64,000 nt of DNA from Staphylococcus sp. ACRSN (GTDB lineage: Bacteria; Bacillota; Bacilli; Staphylococcales; Staphylococcaceae). The notes beneath the pieces were generated by a model, which searched no databases, was not told where the DNA came from, and saw only the letters and a list, made by a program, of their open reading frames with translations. Position numbers and translations under genes: made by a program. Positions 11,422 to 21,726 of the stretch are shown in pieces. Each line of letters opens with the position of its first letter. Within the stretch, counting starts at the first letter, position 1. The DNA is taken from positions 124,001-188,000 of the forward strand of contig NZ_JAKRNS010000003.1 of assembly GCF_022346615.1 (NCBI RefSeq), in the 5' to 3' direction.

Positions 11422-12540
11422 ATGGCAGAGTTACAAAAAGGTTTAGAAGGGGTAATTGCATCTGAGACAAAGGTGAGTTCTATTATTGATAGTCAATTGA
11501 CTTATGCTGGCTATGATATAGATGACTTAGCTCAAAATGCTGAATTTGAAGAAGTAATTTACTTATTATGGCATTATCGATTACCAAATAAAGAGGAATT
11601 ACAAGAACTTAAAGATAAACTCTATGAGTATATGACTTTGAATCCAAGAGTTTACAATCATTTTAAAGAGTATGCAACGAGTAATGTACACCCAATGACT
11701 GCTTTAAGAACTTCAGTGTCTTATATTGCACATTTTGATTCACATGCAGAAGATGAAAATGAGTCTCAAACAATGGAACGCGCCGTACGAATCCAAGCAA
11801 AAATTGCATCATTAGTAACTGCATATGCGCGAGTAAGACAAGATAAAGAAATTGTTAAACCTAATAAAGATTTAAATTATGCAGGTAACTTCTTGTATAT
11901 GCTCAGAGGAGAACTACCTACTGATATTGAAATTGAAGCTTTCAACAAAGCATTAGTATTACATGCAGATCATGAGTTGAACGCATCGACATTCACAGCA
12001 AGATGTGCAGTATCTTCTTTATCTGATATGTATTCAGGTATTGTGGCAGCTGTTGGATCATTAAAAGGACCACTTCATGGTGGTGCAAATGAACGTGTAA
12101 TGAGCATGTTATCAGAGGTAAAATCAATTGATGAAGTTGATGCGTACATAGATAACAAAATTAAGAACAAAGAAAAGATAATGGGCTTCGGTCATCGAGT
12201 ATATAAAGATGGAGATCCAAGAGCTAAGTATTTAAAAGAAATGAGTAGAAAGATAACTTCTGAAACTGGGCAAAGTCAATTGTTTGATATCTCAGTGAAA
12301 ATTGCAGATAAAATGAAAGCAGAAAAAGGATTAATCGCAAATGTCGATTTCTTTAGTGCTACTGTTTATCATAGTATGAATATCGAACATGATTTATTCA
12401 CGCCAATCTTTGCAGTGAGCAGAACGTCTGGTTGGATTGCACACATCTTAGAGCAATACCGAGATAACAGAATTATGCGTCCAAGAGCTCAATATATTGG
12501 CGAAACGAACAGAACTTATGAGCCAATTGAAGAAAGATAA
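11422..12540 (+). CDS. citZ: Citrate synthase
   Basis: Condenses acetyl-CoA and oxaloacetate to citrate, the entry step of the TCA cycle. The 372-residue length is that of the short Gram-positive dimeric form. The catalytic histidines are in LHGGANERV (near residue 219) and the MGFGHRVYK segment (near 258), and the catalytic aspartate is in IANVDFFSA (near 310). The ATG at 11422 follows AAAAGGGG. It forms a pair with icd 97 bp downstream. Promoter structure suggests catabolite repression. Confidence 0.97.
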   Translation: MAELQKGLEGVIASETKVSSIIDSQLTYAGYDIDDLAQNAEFEEVIYLLWHYRLPNKEELQELKDKLYEYMTLNPRVYNHFKEYATSNVHPMTALRTSVSYIAHFDSHAEDENESQTMERAVRIQAKIASLVTAYARVRQDKEIVKPNKDLNYAGNFLYMLRGELPTDIEIEAFNKALVLHADHELNASTFTARCAVSSLSDMYSGIVAAVGSLKGPLHGGANERVMSMLSEVKSIDEVDAYIDNKIKNKEKIMGFGHRVYKDGDPRAKYLKEMSRKITSETGQSQLFDISVKIADKMKAEKGLIANVDFFSATVYHSMNIEHDLFTPIFAVSRTSGWIAHILEQYRDNRIMRPRAQYIGETNRTYEPIEER

Positions 12541-12558
12541 ATTTATTTCTAAAGTGAA

Positions 12559-12596
12559 ACAAACTAAATTGTAGCGATATGTTACAGTTTAGTTGT
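12559..12596 (+). other. Intercistronic hairpin between citZ and icd
   Basis: ACAAACTAAATTGTA (12559-12573) can pair with TACAGTTTAGTTGT (12583-12596), with one bulge and one G-U pair. There is no T tract, so it is not a classic terminator. It may stabilise the citZ end, mark a processing site, or attenuate icd. Confidence 0.45.
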
Positions 12597-12637
12597 AAAG
12601 ATACTATCCATTAAATAATATTACGGAGGTTTTACAC

Positions 12638-13903
12638 ATGGCAGGAGAAAAAGTAGTAAAAACAAATGAAGGTTTAACAGTACCAAACAATCCAATTATT
12701 CCATTTATTATCGGTGACGGTATCGGACCAGATATCTGGAAAGCTGCAAGTAGAGTTATCGATGCTGCTGTTGAAAAGGCATATAACGGTGAAAAGAAAA
12801 TTGAATGGAAAGAAGTATTGGCAGGACAAAAAGCCTATGATGAAACAGGTGAATGGTTACCACAAGAAACTTTAGATACGATTGATGAATATTTAATCGC
12901 AATCAAAGGACCTTTAACTACACCAATTGGTGGAGGCATCCGATCATTAAATGTTGCTTTAAGACAAGAGCTAGACTTGTTTACTTGTTTACGTCCGGTA
13001 CGCTGGTTCCAAGGAGTGCCTTCTCCTGTTAAACGACCTGAAGATACAGATATGGTTATTTTCCGTGAAAATACTGAAGATATCTATGCGGGTATTGAAT
13101 TTAAAGAAGGTACACCTGAAGCTAAGAAATTAATTGATTTCTTACAAGATGAAATGGGAGCTAAAAATATCAGATTCCCTGAAACTTCAGGTATTGGTGT
13201 AAAACCAGTTTCTAAAGAAGGTACGGAAAGATTAGTACGCGCTGCTATCCAATATGCTTTAGACAATAATCGTAAATCGCTTACGCTTGTACACAAAGGT
13301 AATATTATGAAATTCACTGAAGGTGCATTTAAACAATGGGGCTATGATTTAGCACATAATGAATTTGGTGATAAAGTATTCACATGGCAACAATATGATG
13401 AAATTGTTGAAAAAGAAGGTAAAGATAAAGCGAATGCAGCTCAAGAAAAAGCAGAAAAAGATGGTAAAATTATCATCAAAGATTCAATTGCTGACATTTT
13501 CTTACAACAAATTCTTACAAGACCATCAGATCATGATGTAGTAGCTACAATGAACTTGAATGGTGACTATGTTTCTGATGCATTAGCAGCACAAGTAGGT
13601 GGTATTGGTATTGCGCCTGGAGCGAATATTAACTACGAAACAGGACATGCAATTTTTGAAGCAACACATGGAACAGCTCCAAAATATGCAGATTTAAACA
13701 AAGTTAACCCTTCTTCAGAAATCTTAAGTGCAACATTAATGTTAGAACACTTAGGTTGGCAAGAAGCTGCAGATAAGATTACTGCTTCAATCGAAAAAAC
13801 AATCGCTTCTAAAGTTGTAACGTATGACTTTGCACGTTTAATGGATGGTGCAAAAGAAGTATCAACTTCAGAATTCGGTGATGAATTAATTAAAAACCTA
13901 TAA
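12638..13903 (+). CDS. icd: Isocitrate dehydrogenase (NADP)
   Basis: Oxidatively decarboxylates isocitrate to 2-oxoglutarate with NADP. The 421-residue protein has the nucleotide-site region [12 protein letters not shown] and the substrate loop [17 protein letters not shown] with the regulatory serine. [22 protein letters not shown] and the C-terminal [10 protein letters not shown] typical of the NADP family are also present. The ATG at 12638 has a strong ACGGAGG Shine-Dalgarno. Called citC in some Bacillus literature. A terminator follows. Confidence 0.97.
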   Translation: MAGEKVVKTNEGLTVPNNPIIPFIIGDGIGPDIWKAASRVIDAAVEKAYNGEKKIEWKEVLAGQKAYDETGEWLPQETLDTIDEYLIAIKGPLTTPIGGGIRSLNVALRQELDLFTCLRPVRWFQGVPSPVKRPEDTDMVIFRENTEDIYAGIEFKEGTPEAKKLIDFLQDEMGAKNIRFPETSGIGVKPVSKEGTERLVRAAIQYALDNNRKSLTLVHKGNIMKFTEGAFKQWGYDLAHNEFGDKVFTWQQYDEIVEKEGKDKANAAQEKAEKDGKIIIKDSIADIFLQQILTRPSDHDVVATMNLNGDYVSDALAAQVGGIGIAPGANINYETGHAIFEATHGTAPKYADLNKVNPSSEILSATLMLEHLGWQEAADKITASIEKTIASKVVTYDFARLMDGAKEVSTSEFGDELIKNL

Positions 13904-13911
13904 TTTCAAAT

Positions 13912-13952
13912 AAGACCTGGTTTGCTTGTTTAATAGCAACCAGGTCTTTTTA
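13912..13952 (+). terminator. Rho-independent terminator after icd
   Basis: AAGACCTGGTT (13912-13922) pairs with AACCAGGTCTT (13938-13948), followed by a T run. Confidence 0.93.
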
Positions 13953-14150
13953 TATTTCGTATCAATCTTTTTTGAAACAACGCTCGTTTTTTATTGATAA
14001 TTTTATATTTATTTATTTTAAATGTTAAGGTTTTATGAAGCAGGTTTTAAGGAATAACATATATAAGTATTTTAAAATGCATAGTGCAGTCTTTATAGAC
14101 AGAAAATGATACTTTAACAATTACTTAATATTATGCAAATATGAGCTTAA

Positions 14151-14211
14151 TGTAAAGTTTATGTAAATATCGTTTAAACTATGTTATTTTTATTAAAACT
14201 TAAGTTATAAT
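14151..14211 (+). promoter_or_regulatory. phoPR promoter with PhoP-box-like repeats
   Basis: TGTAAA occurs at 14151-14156 and again at 14162-14167, 11 bp apart. On the other strand this reads TTTACA-N5-TTTACA, the direct repeat bound by PhoP in Bacillus. A promoter follows, TTATTT at 14184-14189 and TATAAT at 14206-14211 with a 16-bp spacer. The box sits just upstream of the -35, fitting autoregulation. Apart from this and the icd terminator, the 339-bp gap holds nothing I recognise. Confidence 0.6.
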
Positions 14212-14242
14212 CAACATGTAAACATAAATATGGAGGTACATT

Positions 14243-14953
14243 ATGTCACAAAAAGTACTTGTAGTAGATGATGAACAATCTATTGTAACATTGTTAAAAT
14301 ACAATTTAGAGCAAGCAGGATACATAGTAGATGTTGCTTATGATGGAGAAGAAGCATTAGACAAAGTAAACACTACAAATCCAGAATTAGTCGTATTAGA
14401 TGTTATGCTTCCCAAAAAGGATGGTATTGAAGTTTGTAAGACAATTAGATCGGATAAAAATCTGGTGCCAATACTAATGTTAACGGCAAAAGATGATGAA
14501 TTTGATAGGGTTCTTGGTCTCGAACTTGGTGCAGATGACTATATGACTAAACCATTTTCTCCAAGAGAAGTAGTGGCAAGAGTAAAAGCAATTTTAAGAA
14601 GATCTGCAATGATAAATGAAGCAAAAACAATAGAAGATGATGAATCAGATATTATTATTGGTTCGATACGAATTAGACCAGAGTACTTTGAAGTGTATAG
14701 AGATGATGTGTTATTAGAATTAACGCCTAAAGAGTTTGAACTGTTATTGTATTTAATAGAAAGACAAGGACGAGTAATCACGCGTGAACATATGTTAAAC
14801 TCAGTTTGGAATTATGAATTTGCAGGGGATTCACGTATAGTAGATGTACATATCAGTCACTTAAGAGATAAGTTAGAAGAAAATCCTAAGCAACCTAAAT
14901 TAATTAAAACTGTACGTGGTTTAGGGTACAAGTTAGAAAGACCTAAGGTTTAA
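14243..14953 (+). CDS. phoP: Phosphate response regulator, OmpR family
   Basis: Response regulator that, when phosphorylated by PhoR, controls phosphate-starvation genes. The 236 residues hold a receiver domain (about 1-120) with the acidic pair Asp9-Asp10, the phospho-acceptor Asp53 in VVLDVML, and the conserved Lys in MTKPFSPRE. A winged-helix DNA-binding domain (about 135-233) follows, with LTPKEFELLLYL and the DVHISHLRDKL recognition helix. The ATG at 14243 has a TGGAGG Shine-Dalgarno. Its stop overlaps the phoR start by one base. Assignment to PhoP rather than another OmpR regulator rests on the phoR neighbour and position beside icd. Confidence 0.93.
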   Translation: MSQKVLVVDDEQSIVTLLKYNLEQAGYIVDVAYDGEEALDKVNTTNPELVVLDVMLPKKDGIEVCKTIRSDKNLVPILMLTAKDDEFDRVLGLELGADDYMTKPFSPREVVARVKAILRRSAMINEAKTIEDDESDIIIGSIRIRPEYFEVYRDDVLLELTPKEFELLLYLIERQGRVITREHMLNSVWNYEFAGDSRIVDVHISHLRDKLEENPKQPKLIKTVRGLGYKLERPKV

Positions 14954-16653
14954 TGTTGAAATTTCATCAACGACTCTTATTTCTTTTGTGTACGATTGTA
15001 ATCCTTAGTTTTTTAGCCTTAGGAGCAATCATTTCACATGTCGTTTATAATACAATTTCGAATAGCCAAAATGGTGATTTGGAACATCAAGCTCAACATA
15101 TATTAAATCTATATAATCAGGAAAAGAAATCTGAGATTATAAATATTGCTAAAAATGAAAAACTTACCGTAGAAATTAAAGAAAAAGATGAAGTGTTATT
15201 TACAACAAAAAAAGGGCTAACGATAAATAAAGAGATATATAATGAAGCGAATCCTTCAACATTAATTTACGACAATGTACATAACGATCGACGCTTTACA
15301 TTTCATACAGATTTAGAAGATAAACAAATTTATATTAGTGGTATCAACAATTATATTCTTGATTTGCAAATTAAAATATGGAAATATATTGCTTTGATTG
15401 GTTTATTCGTTCTTATTATTATGTTTGCAGTTGTTAGAAGTATTAATCGTACGTATATCAGACCAATAAATGAAGTGACATATGCCACTAATTTATTGGC
15501 AGAAGGATATTATCATGTACGTGTTCCAGAAAGTAATGTGAAGGAAACACGAGAACTATTTGTAACGACAAATGAATTAGCAAGGAAGTTACAATTGCTA
15601 AATCACAAACAAAAATTACAATCTAATAGATTAAAAACTACTGTTGAAAATATACCGAGTTCTATATTAATGATTGATAAATATGGTGAAATTGTAGTTG
15701 CAAATCGTGCGTATTATGAAGTGTTTACTCCTGATGAGGCTGTTGAACATAGAAGTTATAGTGATTTTATAGATGTAAAAATTCAAAAATTGATAACTGA
15801 GGCTTTTAAAGTTGAAAAGCCAGTGTATGATCAAGTTGAGTTAACATTGAATCAAGTTCATCAAAAGTATTTTGATACTGCATGTGTGCCTATTTTATCT
15901 AAATCTAAAAAGCATCTCTATGGCATGGTTTTAGTGTTACACGATATTACAAATTTGAAAAAATTAGAAAATTTACGTCGAGAGTTTGTAGCAAATGTAT
16001 CACATGAATTGAAAACACCTATCACATCTATCAAAGGTTTTGCAGAAACATTATTAGATGGTGCGAAAAATGATGAACAAACGCTAACAGACTTTTTAAA
16101 TATCATTTCAAAGGAATCGGATCGCATTGAAACATTGGTGTTTGATTTACTAGAGCTTTCGCATGTAGAACAGCAAACAGAAATTGAAACAGAACTTGTA
16201 AGTCTATCGGATATCGCAAAATCAACAATTCAAAATATGTATACAATAGCTGAAGATAAAAATATTACAATTATAGATGAAATTGATTCTGACATCGTCA
16301 TCGATGCAAATAAGGATAAAGTGTCACAAGTTGCAATTAACTTATTATCTAATGCTATTAGTTATTCTGTAGAATCTAGTCAGGTCATTGTCAGAGTCTA
16401 TAAAGAAATGAACAAACGTATTTTAGAAGTACAAGATTTTGGAATGGGCATTGACGAGGAAAATCAAAAGCATATTTTTGAACGATTTTATAGAGTGGAT
16501 AAAGCCCGAAGTAGAGATAGCGGTGGTACTGGATTAGGGTTATCTATTACAAAACATATTATGGAAGCACATAATGGAAGAATTAATGTAGTGAGTAAAC
16601 CAAATGAAGGTTCAACTTTCATAGCAACATTTTTTGAAAAAGATGAAGAGTAA
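14953..16653 (+). CDS. phoR: Phosphate sensor histidine kinase
   Basis: Membrane sensor kinase partner of PhoP. The 566 residues show a first membrane span (about 7-29), an extracytoplasmic sensor region (about 30-135), and a second span (about 140-160). HAMP and PAS domains follow, then the HisKA segment FVANVSHELKTPITS with phospho-acceptor His351. The HATPase domain has the N box NLLSNAISYS, the G1 box FGMGI and the G2 box GTGLGLSI. The start codon shares a base with the phoP stop (TAATG), so the pair is translationally coupled. Confidence 0.94.
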   Translation: MLKFHQRLLFLLCTIVILSFLALGAIISHVVYNTISNSQNGDLEHQAQHILNLYNQEKKSEIINIAKNEKLTVEIKEKDEVLFTTKKGLTINKEIYNEANPSTLIYDNVHNDRRFTFHTDLEDKQIYISGINNYILDLQIKIWKYIALIGLFVLIIMFAVVRSINRTYIRPINEVTYATNLLAEGYYHVRVPESNVKETRELFVTTNELARKLQLLNHKQKLQSNRLKTTVENIPSSILMIDKYGEIVVANRAYYEVFTPDEAVEHRSYSDFIDVKIQKLITEAFKVEKPVYDQVELTLNQVHQKYFDTACVPILSKSKKHLYGMVLVLHDITNLKKLENLRREFVANVSHELKTPITSIKGFAETLLDGAKNDEQTLTDFLNIISKESDRIETLVFDLLELSHVEQQTEIETELVSLSDIAKSTIQNMYTIAEDKNITIIDEIDSDIVIDANKDKVSQVAINLLSNAISYSVESSQVIVRVYKEMNKRILEVQDFGMGIDEENQKHIFERFYRVDKARSRDSGGTGLGLSITKHIMEAHNGRINVVSKPNEGSTFIATFFEKDEE

Positions 16654-16659
16654 TATTGA

Positions 16660-16696
16660 AAAACAACCGATCTAATTTAGGTCGGTTGTTTTATTG
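16660..16696 (+). terminator. Rho-independent terminator after phoR
   Basis: AAACAACCGA (16661-16670) pairs with TCGGTTGTTT (16682-16691), followed by TTATT. Confidence 0.85.
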
Positions 16697-16998
16697 TAGC
16701 TGGCTGTTATAAATAATTAGTTGAATGTCAACGTGCATAGAAATAAATTATTTCAAATTCTATTCTATATGTTAAATCGAAGCATCATTATGTAATTTAA
16801 AGAGGTAAATATATTATTGTACATAGTTTTTTGCTCATCAAAGTGTAGTTCAGAATCGTTGGATATAACTTTTGAAAGTGAAAGGTTTCTCTATTAGATA
16901 ACTTTATTTTTAAACGCAGATAATTACTGCGAATCAATACGGATTAAAAGTATATTTATGATAAAATGAAAGGAAAATATGTGTTGGAGGTTAATATA
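16697..16998 (+). other. Upstream region of polA
   Basis: About 300 bp of AT-rich DNA. The only functional signals I can support are the Shine-Dalgarno TGGAGG at 16985-16990 and a possible -10 (TATGATAAAAT around 16956-16967). No ORF, repeat or strong hairpin was seen. Confidence 0.4.
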
Positions 16999-19629
16999 TT
17001 GAATAAACTAGTCTTAATTGATGGTAATAGTCTTAGCTTTAGAGCTTTTTATGCATTACCACTTTTACAAAATAAGGCAGGGATACACACAAATGCCGTA
17101 TATGGTTTTGCGATGTTACTAGAGAAAATAATTAAAGAAGAACAACCTACACATTTCTTAGTGGCATTTGATGCTGGAAAGACGACATTCAGACATGAAA
17201 CATATGGTGAATATAAAGGTGGGCGTCAAAAGACACCACCAGAATTAAGTGAACAATTCCCTTATGTACGTCAGTTATTAGACGCTTATCAAATAAAGCG
17301 TTATGAGTTAGATAATTATGAGGCTGATGATATTATCGGTACTTTAAGCAAAGAAGCAGACCAAGCTGGATTCGAAACGATCATTGTCACTGGTGATCGT
17401 GATTTGACACAACTAGCTACCGATAATGTTACGATTTATTATACGAAAAAAGGTGTCACTGATGTTGATCATTATACACCTGCCTTTATTGCAGAGAAAT
17501 ACGATGGGTTAGTACCAAATCAAATCATTGATATGAAAGGTTTGATGGGTGATACATCAGATAATATTCCTGGTGTAGCTGGTGTTGGTGAAAAGACGGC
17601 TATAAAATTGTTGAAACAATTTACTACAGTAGAACATGTTTATGAAAATATTGACAATGTATCCGGTAAAAAATTGAAAGAAAAGCTTGAAAATAGTAAA
17701 GATGATGCAATTATGAGTAAAGCATTAGCAACAATTAATTGTGAAAGTCCAATTGAAGTGAAAATAGACGATACCAAACTTCCAGATTCATTAGATGAGT
17801 CTGCAAAAATAGAATTATTCAAAAAACTAGAATTTAAACAACTTTTAGATCAAATTGATGTAGACGGTACTGCTGACAATATAGAAGAAAAAGAAATTAA
17901 TGTCGAAACTGATTTTAAAAACATTGATTTTAAATCATTGAAAACGGCCAATATACATTTTGAGTTAGATGGTACAAACTATTTAAAAGATGAGATATTA
18001 AAATTTGGATTATTTGATGGGACGCATTACGTTGTAATAGATGCAAGTATCATGCATGAAGATGAAAATCTAATAAAATGGTTAGAGAATAGCGAAACTG
18101 AAAAAATTGTTTATGATGCTAAAAAATCATATATTACCGCGCATCGGTTAAATATAGATATTAAAAATATAAGTTTTGATATTATGTTAGCAAGTTATAT
18201 TATCGATCCGTCGCGTAGTATTGATGATGTACATTCTGTTGTTTCGCATTATGGACAATATTATGTTCAAGAAAGTGTGAACGTATACGGTAAAGGAAAA
18301 AAGAGACAAGTGCCAGATGATACAATATTAAATCATTATGTTGCTACAATTATAGAGTCGATACATCAATCTCATCCATTGATGAGTGAACAACTTGCTG
18401 AATATAATCAAGAGGAACTGTTATTTGATTTAGAATTGCCGCTAGCAGAGATATTGAGTCAAATGGAAGAAATTGGAATCTACACAGATGTTAATGATTT
18501 ACAAGCTATGGAAAAAGAAATTCAAAGCAAACTAGATGACTTGATACAAAATATTTATGATGCAGCTGGGGAATCATTTAATATTAATTCGCCTAAACAG
18601 TTGGGAGTTGTATTATTTGAGAATTTACAACTTCCAGTAATAAAGAAAACAAAGACGGGTTATTCAACAGCAGTGGATGTGCTTGAACAATTAAAAGGTG
18701 AGCATCCGATTATTGAATTTATCTTAGAGTATAGACAACTAGCAAAGTTACAATCAACATATGTTGAAGGTTTGCAAAAAGTTATTAGTCAAGATAATCG
18801 TATTCATACTCGTTTTAATCAGACTTTAGCTCAAACTGGAAGACTGTCATCAATTGACCCTAACTTGCAAAATATACCAATACGACTAGAAGAAGGTAGA
18901 AAAATTAGAAAAGCATTTAAATCAACTGATGAAAATAATGTTATCTTTTCTGCCGATTATTCACAGATTGAACTACGTGTATTAGCGCATATTACACAAG
19001 ATGAAAGCATGATGCAAGCTTTCATTAATGATGAAGATATTCATACTGCAACTGCAATGAAAGTATTCGATGTTCAACAAGATGAAGTCAATGGTATGAT
19101 GCGTCGTCAAGCTAAGGCAGTAAACTTCGGTATTGTATACGGAATTAGCGATTATGGTTTAAGTCAAAGTTTAGGTATAACAAGAAAACAAGCAAAGCAG
19201 TTTATTGATGATTATTTAGATAGTTTCCCAGGTGTTAAACAATATATGGAAGATATCGTCAAAGACTGCAAAGCAGATGGTTATGTTGAAACATTACTGC
19301 ATAGAAGACGCTATATCCCTGACATAACGAGTAGAAATTTCAATTTGAGAAGTTTTGCTGAACGAACAGCAATGAATACGCCAATACAGGGCAGCGCAGC
19401 AGATATAATAAAGTTAGCAATGGTTAATTTTGCCAATGCGATTGATAACACAGATTTTCATGCAAAATTATTATTGCAAGTACACGATGAATTAATCTTT
19501 GAATTACCTGAAAGTGAAGTTACAGAATTCGAAAAATTTATAGAAGATATCATGGATAATGCATTGGACTTAGATGTGCCGCTTAAAGTGGAATCTAGTT
19601 ACGGTAAAACATGGTATGATGCGAAATAG
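16999..19629 (+). CDS. polA: DNA polymerase I
   Basis: Fills gaps in repair and removes RNA primers. The chosen start is TTG at 16999, eight bases after TGGAGG, giving 876 residues beginning MNKLVLIDGNSLSFRAFYAL as in relatives. An ATG at 16966 would add 11 residues but has no Shine-Dalgarno and overlaps the likely -10. The 5'-nuclease domain (about 1-290) has DNYEADDIIGT and GDRDLTQL. The central 3'-5' exonuclease-like domain lacks the usual DxE metal residues and is probably inactive. The polymerase domain has motif A DYSQIELRVLAHI, motif B RRQAKAVNFGIVYG and motif C QVHDELIFE. mutM and coaE follow closely. Confidence 0.96.
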   Translation: MNKLVLIDGNSLSFRAFYALPLLQNKAGIHTNAVYGFAMLLEKIIKEEQPTHFLVAFDAGKTTFRHETYGEYKGGRQKTPPELSEQFPYVRQLLDAYQIKRYELDNYEADDIIGTLSKEADQAGFETIIVTGDRDLTQLATDNVTIYYTKKGVTDVDHYTPAFIAEKYDGLVPNQIIDMKGLMGDTSDNIPGVAGVGEKTAIKLLKQFTTVEHVYENIDNVSGKKLKEKLENSKDDAIMSKALATINCESPIEVKIDDTKLPDSLDESAKIELFKKLEFKQLLDQIDVDGTADNIEEKEINVETDFKNIDFKSLKTANIHFELDGTNYLKDEILKFGLFDGTHYVVIDASIMHEDENLIKWLENSETEKIVYDAKKSYITAHRLNIDIKNISFDIMLASYIIDPSRSIDDVHSVVSHYGQYYVQESVNVYGKGKKRQVPDDTILNHYVATIIESIHQSHPLMSEQLAEYNQEELLFDLELPLAEILSQMEEIGIYTDVNDLQAMEKEIQSKLDDLIQNIYDAAGESFNINSPKQLGVVLFENLQLPVIKKTKTGYSTAVDVLEQLKGEHPIIEFILEYRQLAKLQSTYVEGLQKVISQDNRIHTRFNQTLAQTGRLSSIDPNLQNIPIRLEEGRKIRKAFKSTDENNVIFSADYSQIELRVLAHITQDESMMQAFINDEDIHTATAMKVFDVQQDEVNGMMRRQAKAVNFGIVYGISDYGLSQSLGITRKQAKQFIDDYLDSFPGVKQYMEDIVKDCKADGYVETLLHRRRYIPDITSRNFNLRSFAERTAMNTPIQGSAADIIKLAMVNFANAIDNTDFHAKLLLQVHDELIFELPESEVTEFEKFIEDIMDNALDLDVPLKVESSYGKTWYDAK

Positions 19630-19643
19630 AAAGTTGGTACAAA

Positions 19644-20516
19644 ATGCCGGAATTACCAGAAGTTGAACATGTAAAAAGAGGAATAGAACCTTTTGTTGTA
19701 GGTCAAAAAATAGCAGGCGTACATTTTTCTAAAAAGGTTCAAGAAGGGAAGGCAGCACATAAAGAAACGATTATCAAAGGTATGGAGTTGGATACATTCC
19801 AATTATTCACACAACAATACGTGATTGATAAAATAGACCGAAGAAGTAAATATATCGTTTTTTACCTTTCTAAACAAAACGAACATAGAATTTTAATCAG
19901 TCATTTAGGAATGGCAGGTGGATTTTTTGTTGTAGATAAAATTGAGGATATCACTAATGCTAACTATAGAAAGCATTGGCATGTTGTTTTTAAATTAGCT
20001 AATGGCAAACTGCTTGTTTATTCTGACATTCGTCGATTTGGAGAAATCAGAAATGTACCATCATTTGATGCATATCCTTCATTTTTAGAAATTGCTCCTG
20101 AACCATTTGAATCACAAGCTTTAGCACATTATTTATCATGGTTTGATAAGAAGTTGTATCAAAATAAGCCGATTAAACAAATGATTTTAGATCATAGAGT
20201 TATTTCGGGTTGTGGAAATATTTATGCATGTGAAGCATTGTTTAGGGCAGGCATTCATCCTGCAAAAGTGAGTAAAACATTAAACCATCAAGAGAAAGAA
20301 ATGCTATTTTATTATGTTCGAGAAGTATTAGAAGCGGGTATAAAAAATGGAGGTACAAGCATATCGGATTACCTTCATGCTGATGGTAGTAAGGGTACAA
20401 TGCAACTACATTTAAATGTATATAAACAAAAGATATGTAAAGTATGTGGTACTGAGATTGAGACACAAATTATTGCAACTCGAAACAGTCATTTTTGTCC
20501 AACATGCCAAAAGTAA
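19644..20516 (+). CDS. mutM: Formamidopyrimidine-DNA glycosylase (Fpg)
   Basis: Bifunctional glycosylase/AP lyase that removes 8-oxoguanine and formamidopyrimidines. The 290-residue protein begins MPELPEVE, giving the catalytic Pro after Met removal and the conserved Glu. The C-terminal zinc finger [11 protein letters not shown]...CPTCQK is intact, as is the helix-two-turn-helix with [15 protein letters not shown]. The Shine-Dalgarno (GAAAG) is weak, but the invariant MPELPE fixes the start 14 bp after polA. The tandem of polA, mutM and coaE is conserved in Firmicutes and probably one operon. Confidence 0.97.
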   Translation: MPELPEVEHVKRGIEPFVVGQKIAGVHFSKKVQEGKAAHKETIIKGMELDTFQLFTQQYVIDKIDRRSKYIVFYLSKQNEHRILISHLGMAGGFFVVDKIEDITNANYRKHWHVVFKLANGKLLVYSDIRRFGEIRNVPSFDAYPSFLEIAPEPFESQALAHYLSWFDKKLYQNKPIKQMILDHRVISGCGNIYACEALFRAGIHPAKVSKTLNHQEKEMLFYYVREVLEAGIKNGGTSISDYLHADGSKGTMQLHLNVYKQKICKVCGTEIETQIIATRNSHFCPTCQK

Positions 20517-20532
20517 AGGAAGAGTGAATATT

Positions 20533-21150
20533 ATGCCAAAAGTCATAGGTTTAACTGGTGGTATTGCAACTGGAAAATCAACTGTATCCGAATTGTTAAC
20601 AGCACATGGTTTTAAAGTTGTCGATGCTGATATTGCTTCTAGAAAAGCAGTAGAAAAAGGAACAACTGGTCTTGCTCAAATAAGGGATCAATTTGGAAAA
20701 GAAGCCATTCAATCTAATGGTGAAATGGATAGAAAATATGTTGGGGAACTTATTTTCAATCAACCAGAAAAACGATTGGAATTAAATGCAATTGTACATC
20801 CAATCGTACATGATATTATGGAGAAAGAGAAAAATGAATATTTGGAACAAGGGTATAATGTGATTATGGATATACCATTACTCTATGAAAATGAGCTACA
20901 AGATACTGTTGATGAAGTTTGGCTCGTTTATACATCTGAAAGTATTCAAATTGATCGATTGATGGAACGAAATGATTTAAGTTTAGAAGACGCTAAATCA
21001 CGCGTATTAAGCCAAATTTCGATTGATAAAAAACGACGAATGGCAGACCATGTCATTGATAATAGAGATACAAAATTAGAATTAAAACAAAATGTTGAGG
21101 AACTTTTAATCGAAGAAGGTTATATTGAAAGTGAATCTATTGATATATAA
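20533..21150 (+). CDS. coaE: Dephospho-CoA kinase
   Basis: Phosphorylates the ribose 3'-OH of dephospho-CoA, the last step of CoA synthesis. The ATG at 20533, after AAAGGAAGAG, gives 205 residues starting [17 protein letters not shown] with the Walker A loop at 8-16. The open frame extends upstream into mutM, but those 39 codons overlap the mutM zinc finger and do not belong. DADI and [10 protein letters not shown] are the substrate and metal segments. It is the last gene of the polA-mutM-coaE unit; a terminator stem follows at 21328. Confidence 0.95.
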   Translation: MPKVIGLTGGIATGKSTVSELLTAHGFKVVDADIASRKAVEKGTTGLAQIRDQFGKEAIQSNGEMDRKYVGELIFNQPEKRLELNAIVHPIVHDIMEKEKNEYLEQGYNVIMDIPLLYENELQDTVDEVWLVYTSESIQIDRLMERNDLSLEDAKSRVLSQISIDKKRRMADHVIDNRDTKLELKQNVEELLIEEGYIESESIDI

Positions 21151-21327
21151 TTATATTAAATAATAAGTTGAGCGAGCATTTTATTTTTGTTAAATGAATG
21201 ATGAATAGGTTGTTTGAAATTCAAATTAAATAATACTTGTACGACAATAGTAATGATGATTAAATTCAGATTAGCAATTGTCAGTTCATGTAGAGTCTAA
21301 GACATAAAGTTCTTGGGCAAGTATAAG

Positions 21328-21368
21328 AAGGTAATTTCTATTGTAAGAATATAGAAATTGCCTTTTTA
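21328..21368 (+). terminator. Terminator stem after coaE
   Basis: AAGGTAATTTCTA (21328-21340) pairs with TAGAAATTGCCTT (21352-21364), with one G-U pair, followed by T residues. Confidence 0.75.
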
Positions 21369-21537
21369 ATATTCTCAGTTATTATTTCGCGTAATTTTTA
21401 AGTAGTTCGATGTAAAATCACATATAAATATGAAGTATTTTAACGAGACTTTTGAGTGAACAAGACAAGCTGATGACTAGAGGCAGAAACTGTCCTCTAT
21501 GAAAGCGAGCTAATATTGCGAAGTATTGAATAAAAAG

Positions 21538-21578
21538 CACACAGATAAATTGAATTAATTTATCTGTGTGTTTCTTTT
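21538..21578 (+). terminator. Strong terminator in coaE-gapB gap
   Basis: A perfect 14-bp stem, CACACAGATAAATT (21538-21551) and its complement (21557-21570), has a 5-base loop and then TTTCTTTTC. No protein gene ends here, so it points to a non-coding transcript. Confidence 0.75.
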
Positions 21579-21692
21579 CTGGGATTAATGTCCCAGTCAT
21601 TTTATTTAAAATATAATCTATTGAAATGATCATGCGAGATATTAGTTCAATGAAAATGTATGTCAAAATGACCGAATGACCTATAAGGCTGC

Positions 21693-21726
21693 ACCTATTA
21701 CTGTCGTTATAATTACAGTGATAGGT
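21693..21726 (+). repeat. 12-bp inverted repeat before gapB promoter
   Basis: ACCTATTACTGT (21693-21704) pairs with ACAGTGATAGGT (21715-21726), one G-U pair, 10-base loop. No T tract follows. It may be an operator or an RNA stem. Confidence 0.5.

Noticed and set aside
13359..13541. 60-codon forward frame inside icd
   Set aside because: Lysine-rich shadow of the icd reading frame with no start signal.
16966..16998. Upstream ATG extension of polA by 11 codons
   Set aside because: No Shine-Dalgarno, overlaps the probable -10, and the family N-terminus begins at the TTG at 16999, which follows TGGAGG.
20416..20532. Upstream extension of coaE by 39 codons
   Set aside because: It runs inside the mutM zinc-finger coding sequence and the extra residues are not of the CoaE family.
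21418..21666. 82-codon reverse frame in the coaE-gapB gap
   Set aside because: It crosses perfect hairpins, has poor start context and no recognisable protein features.
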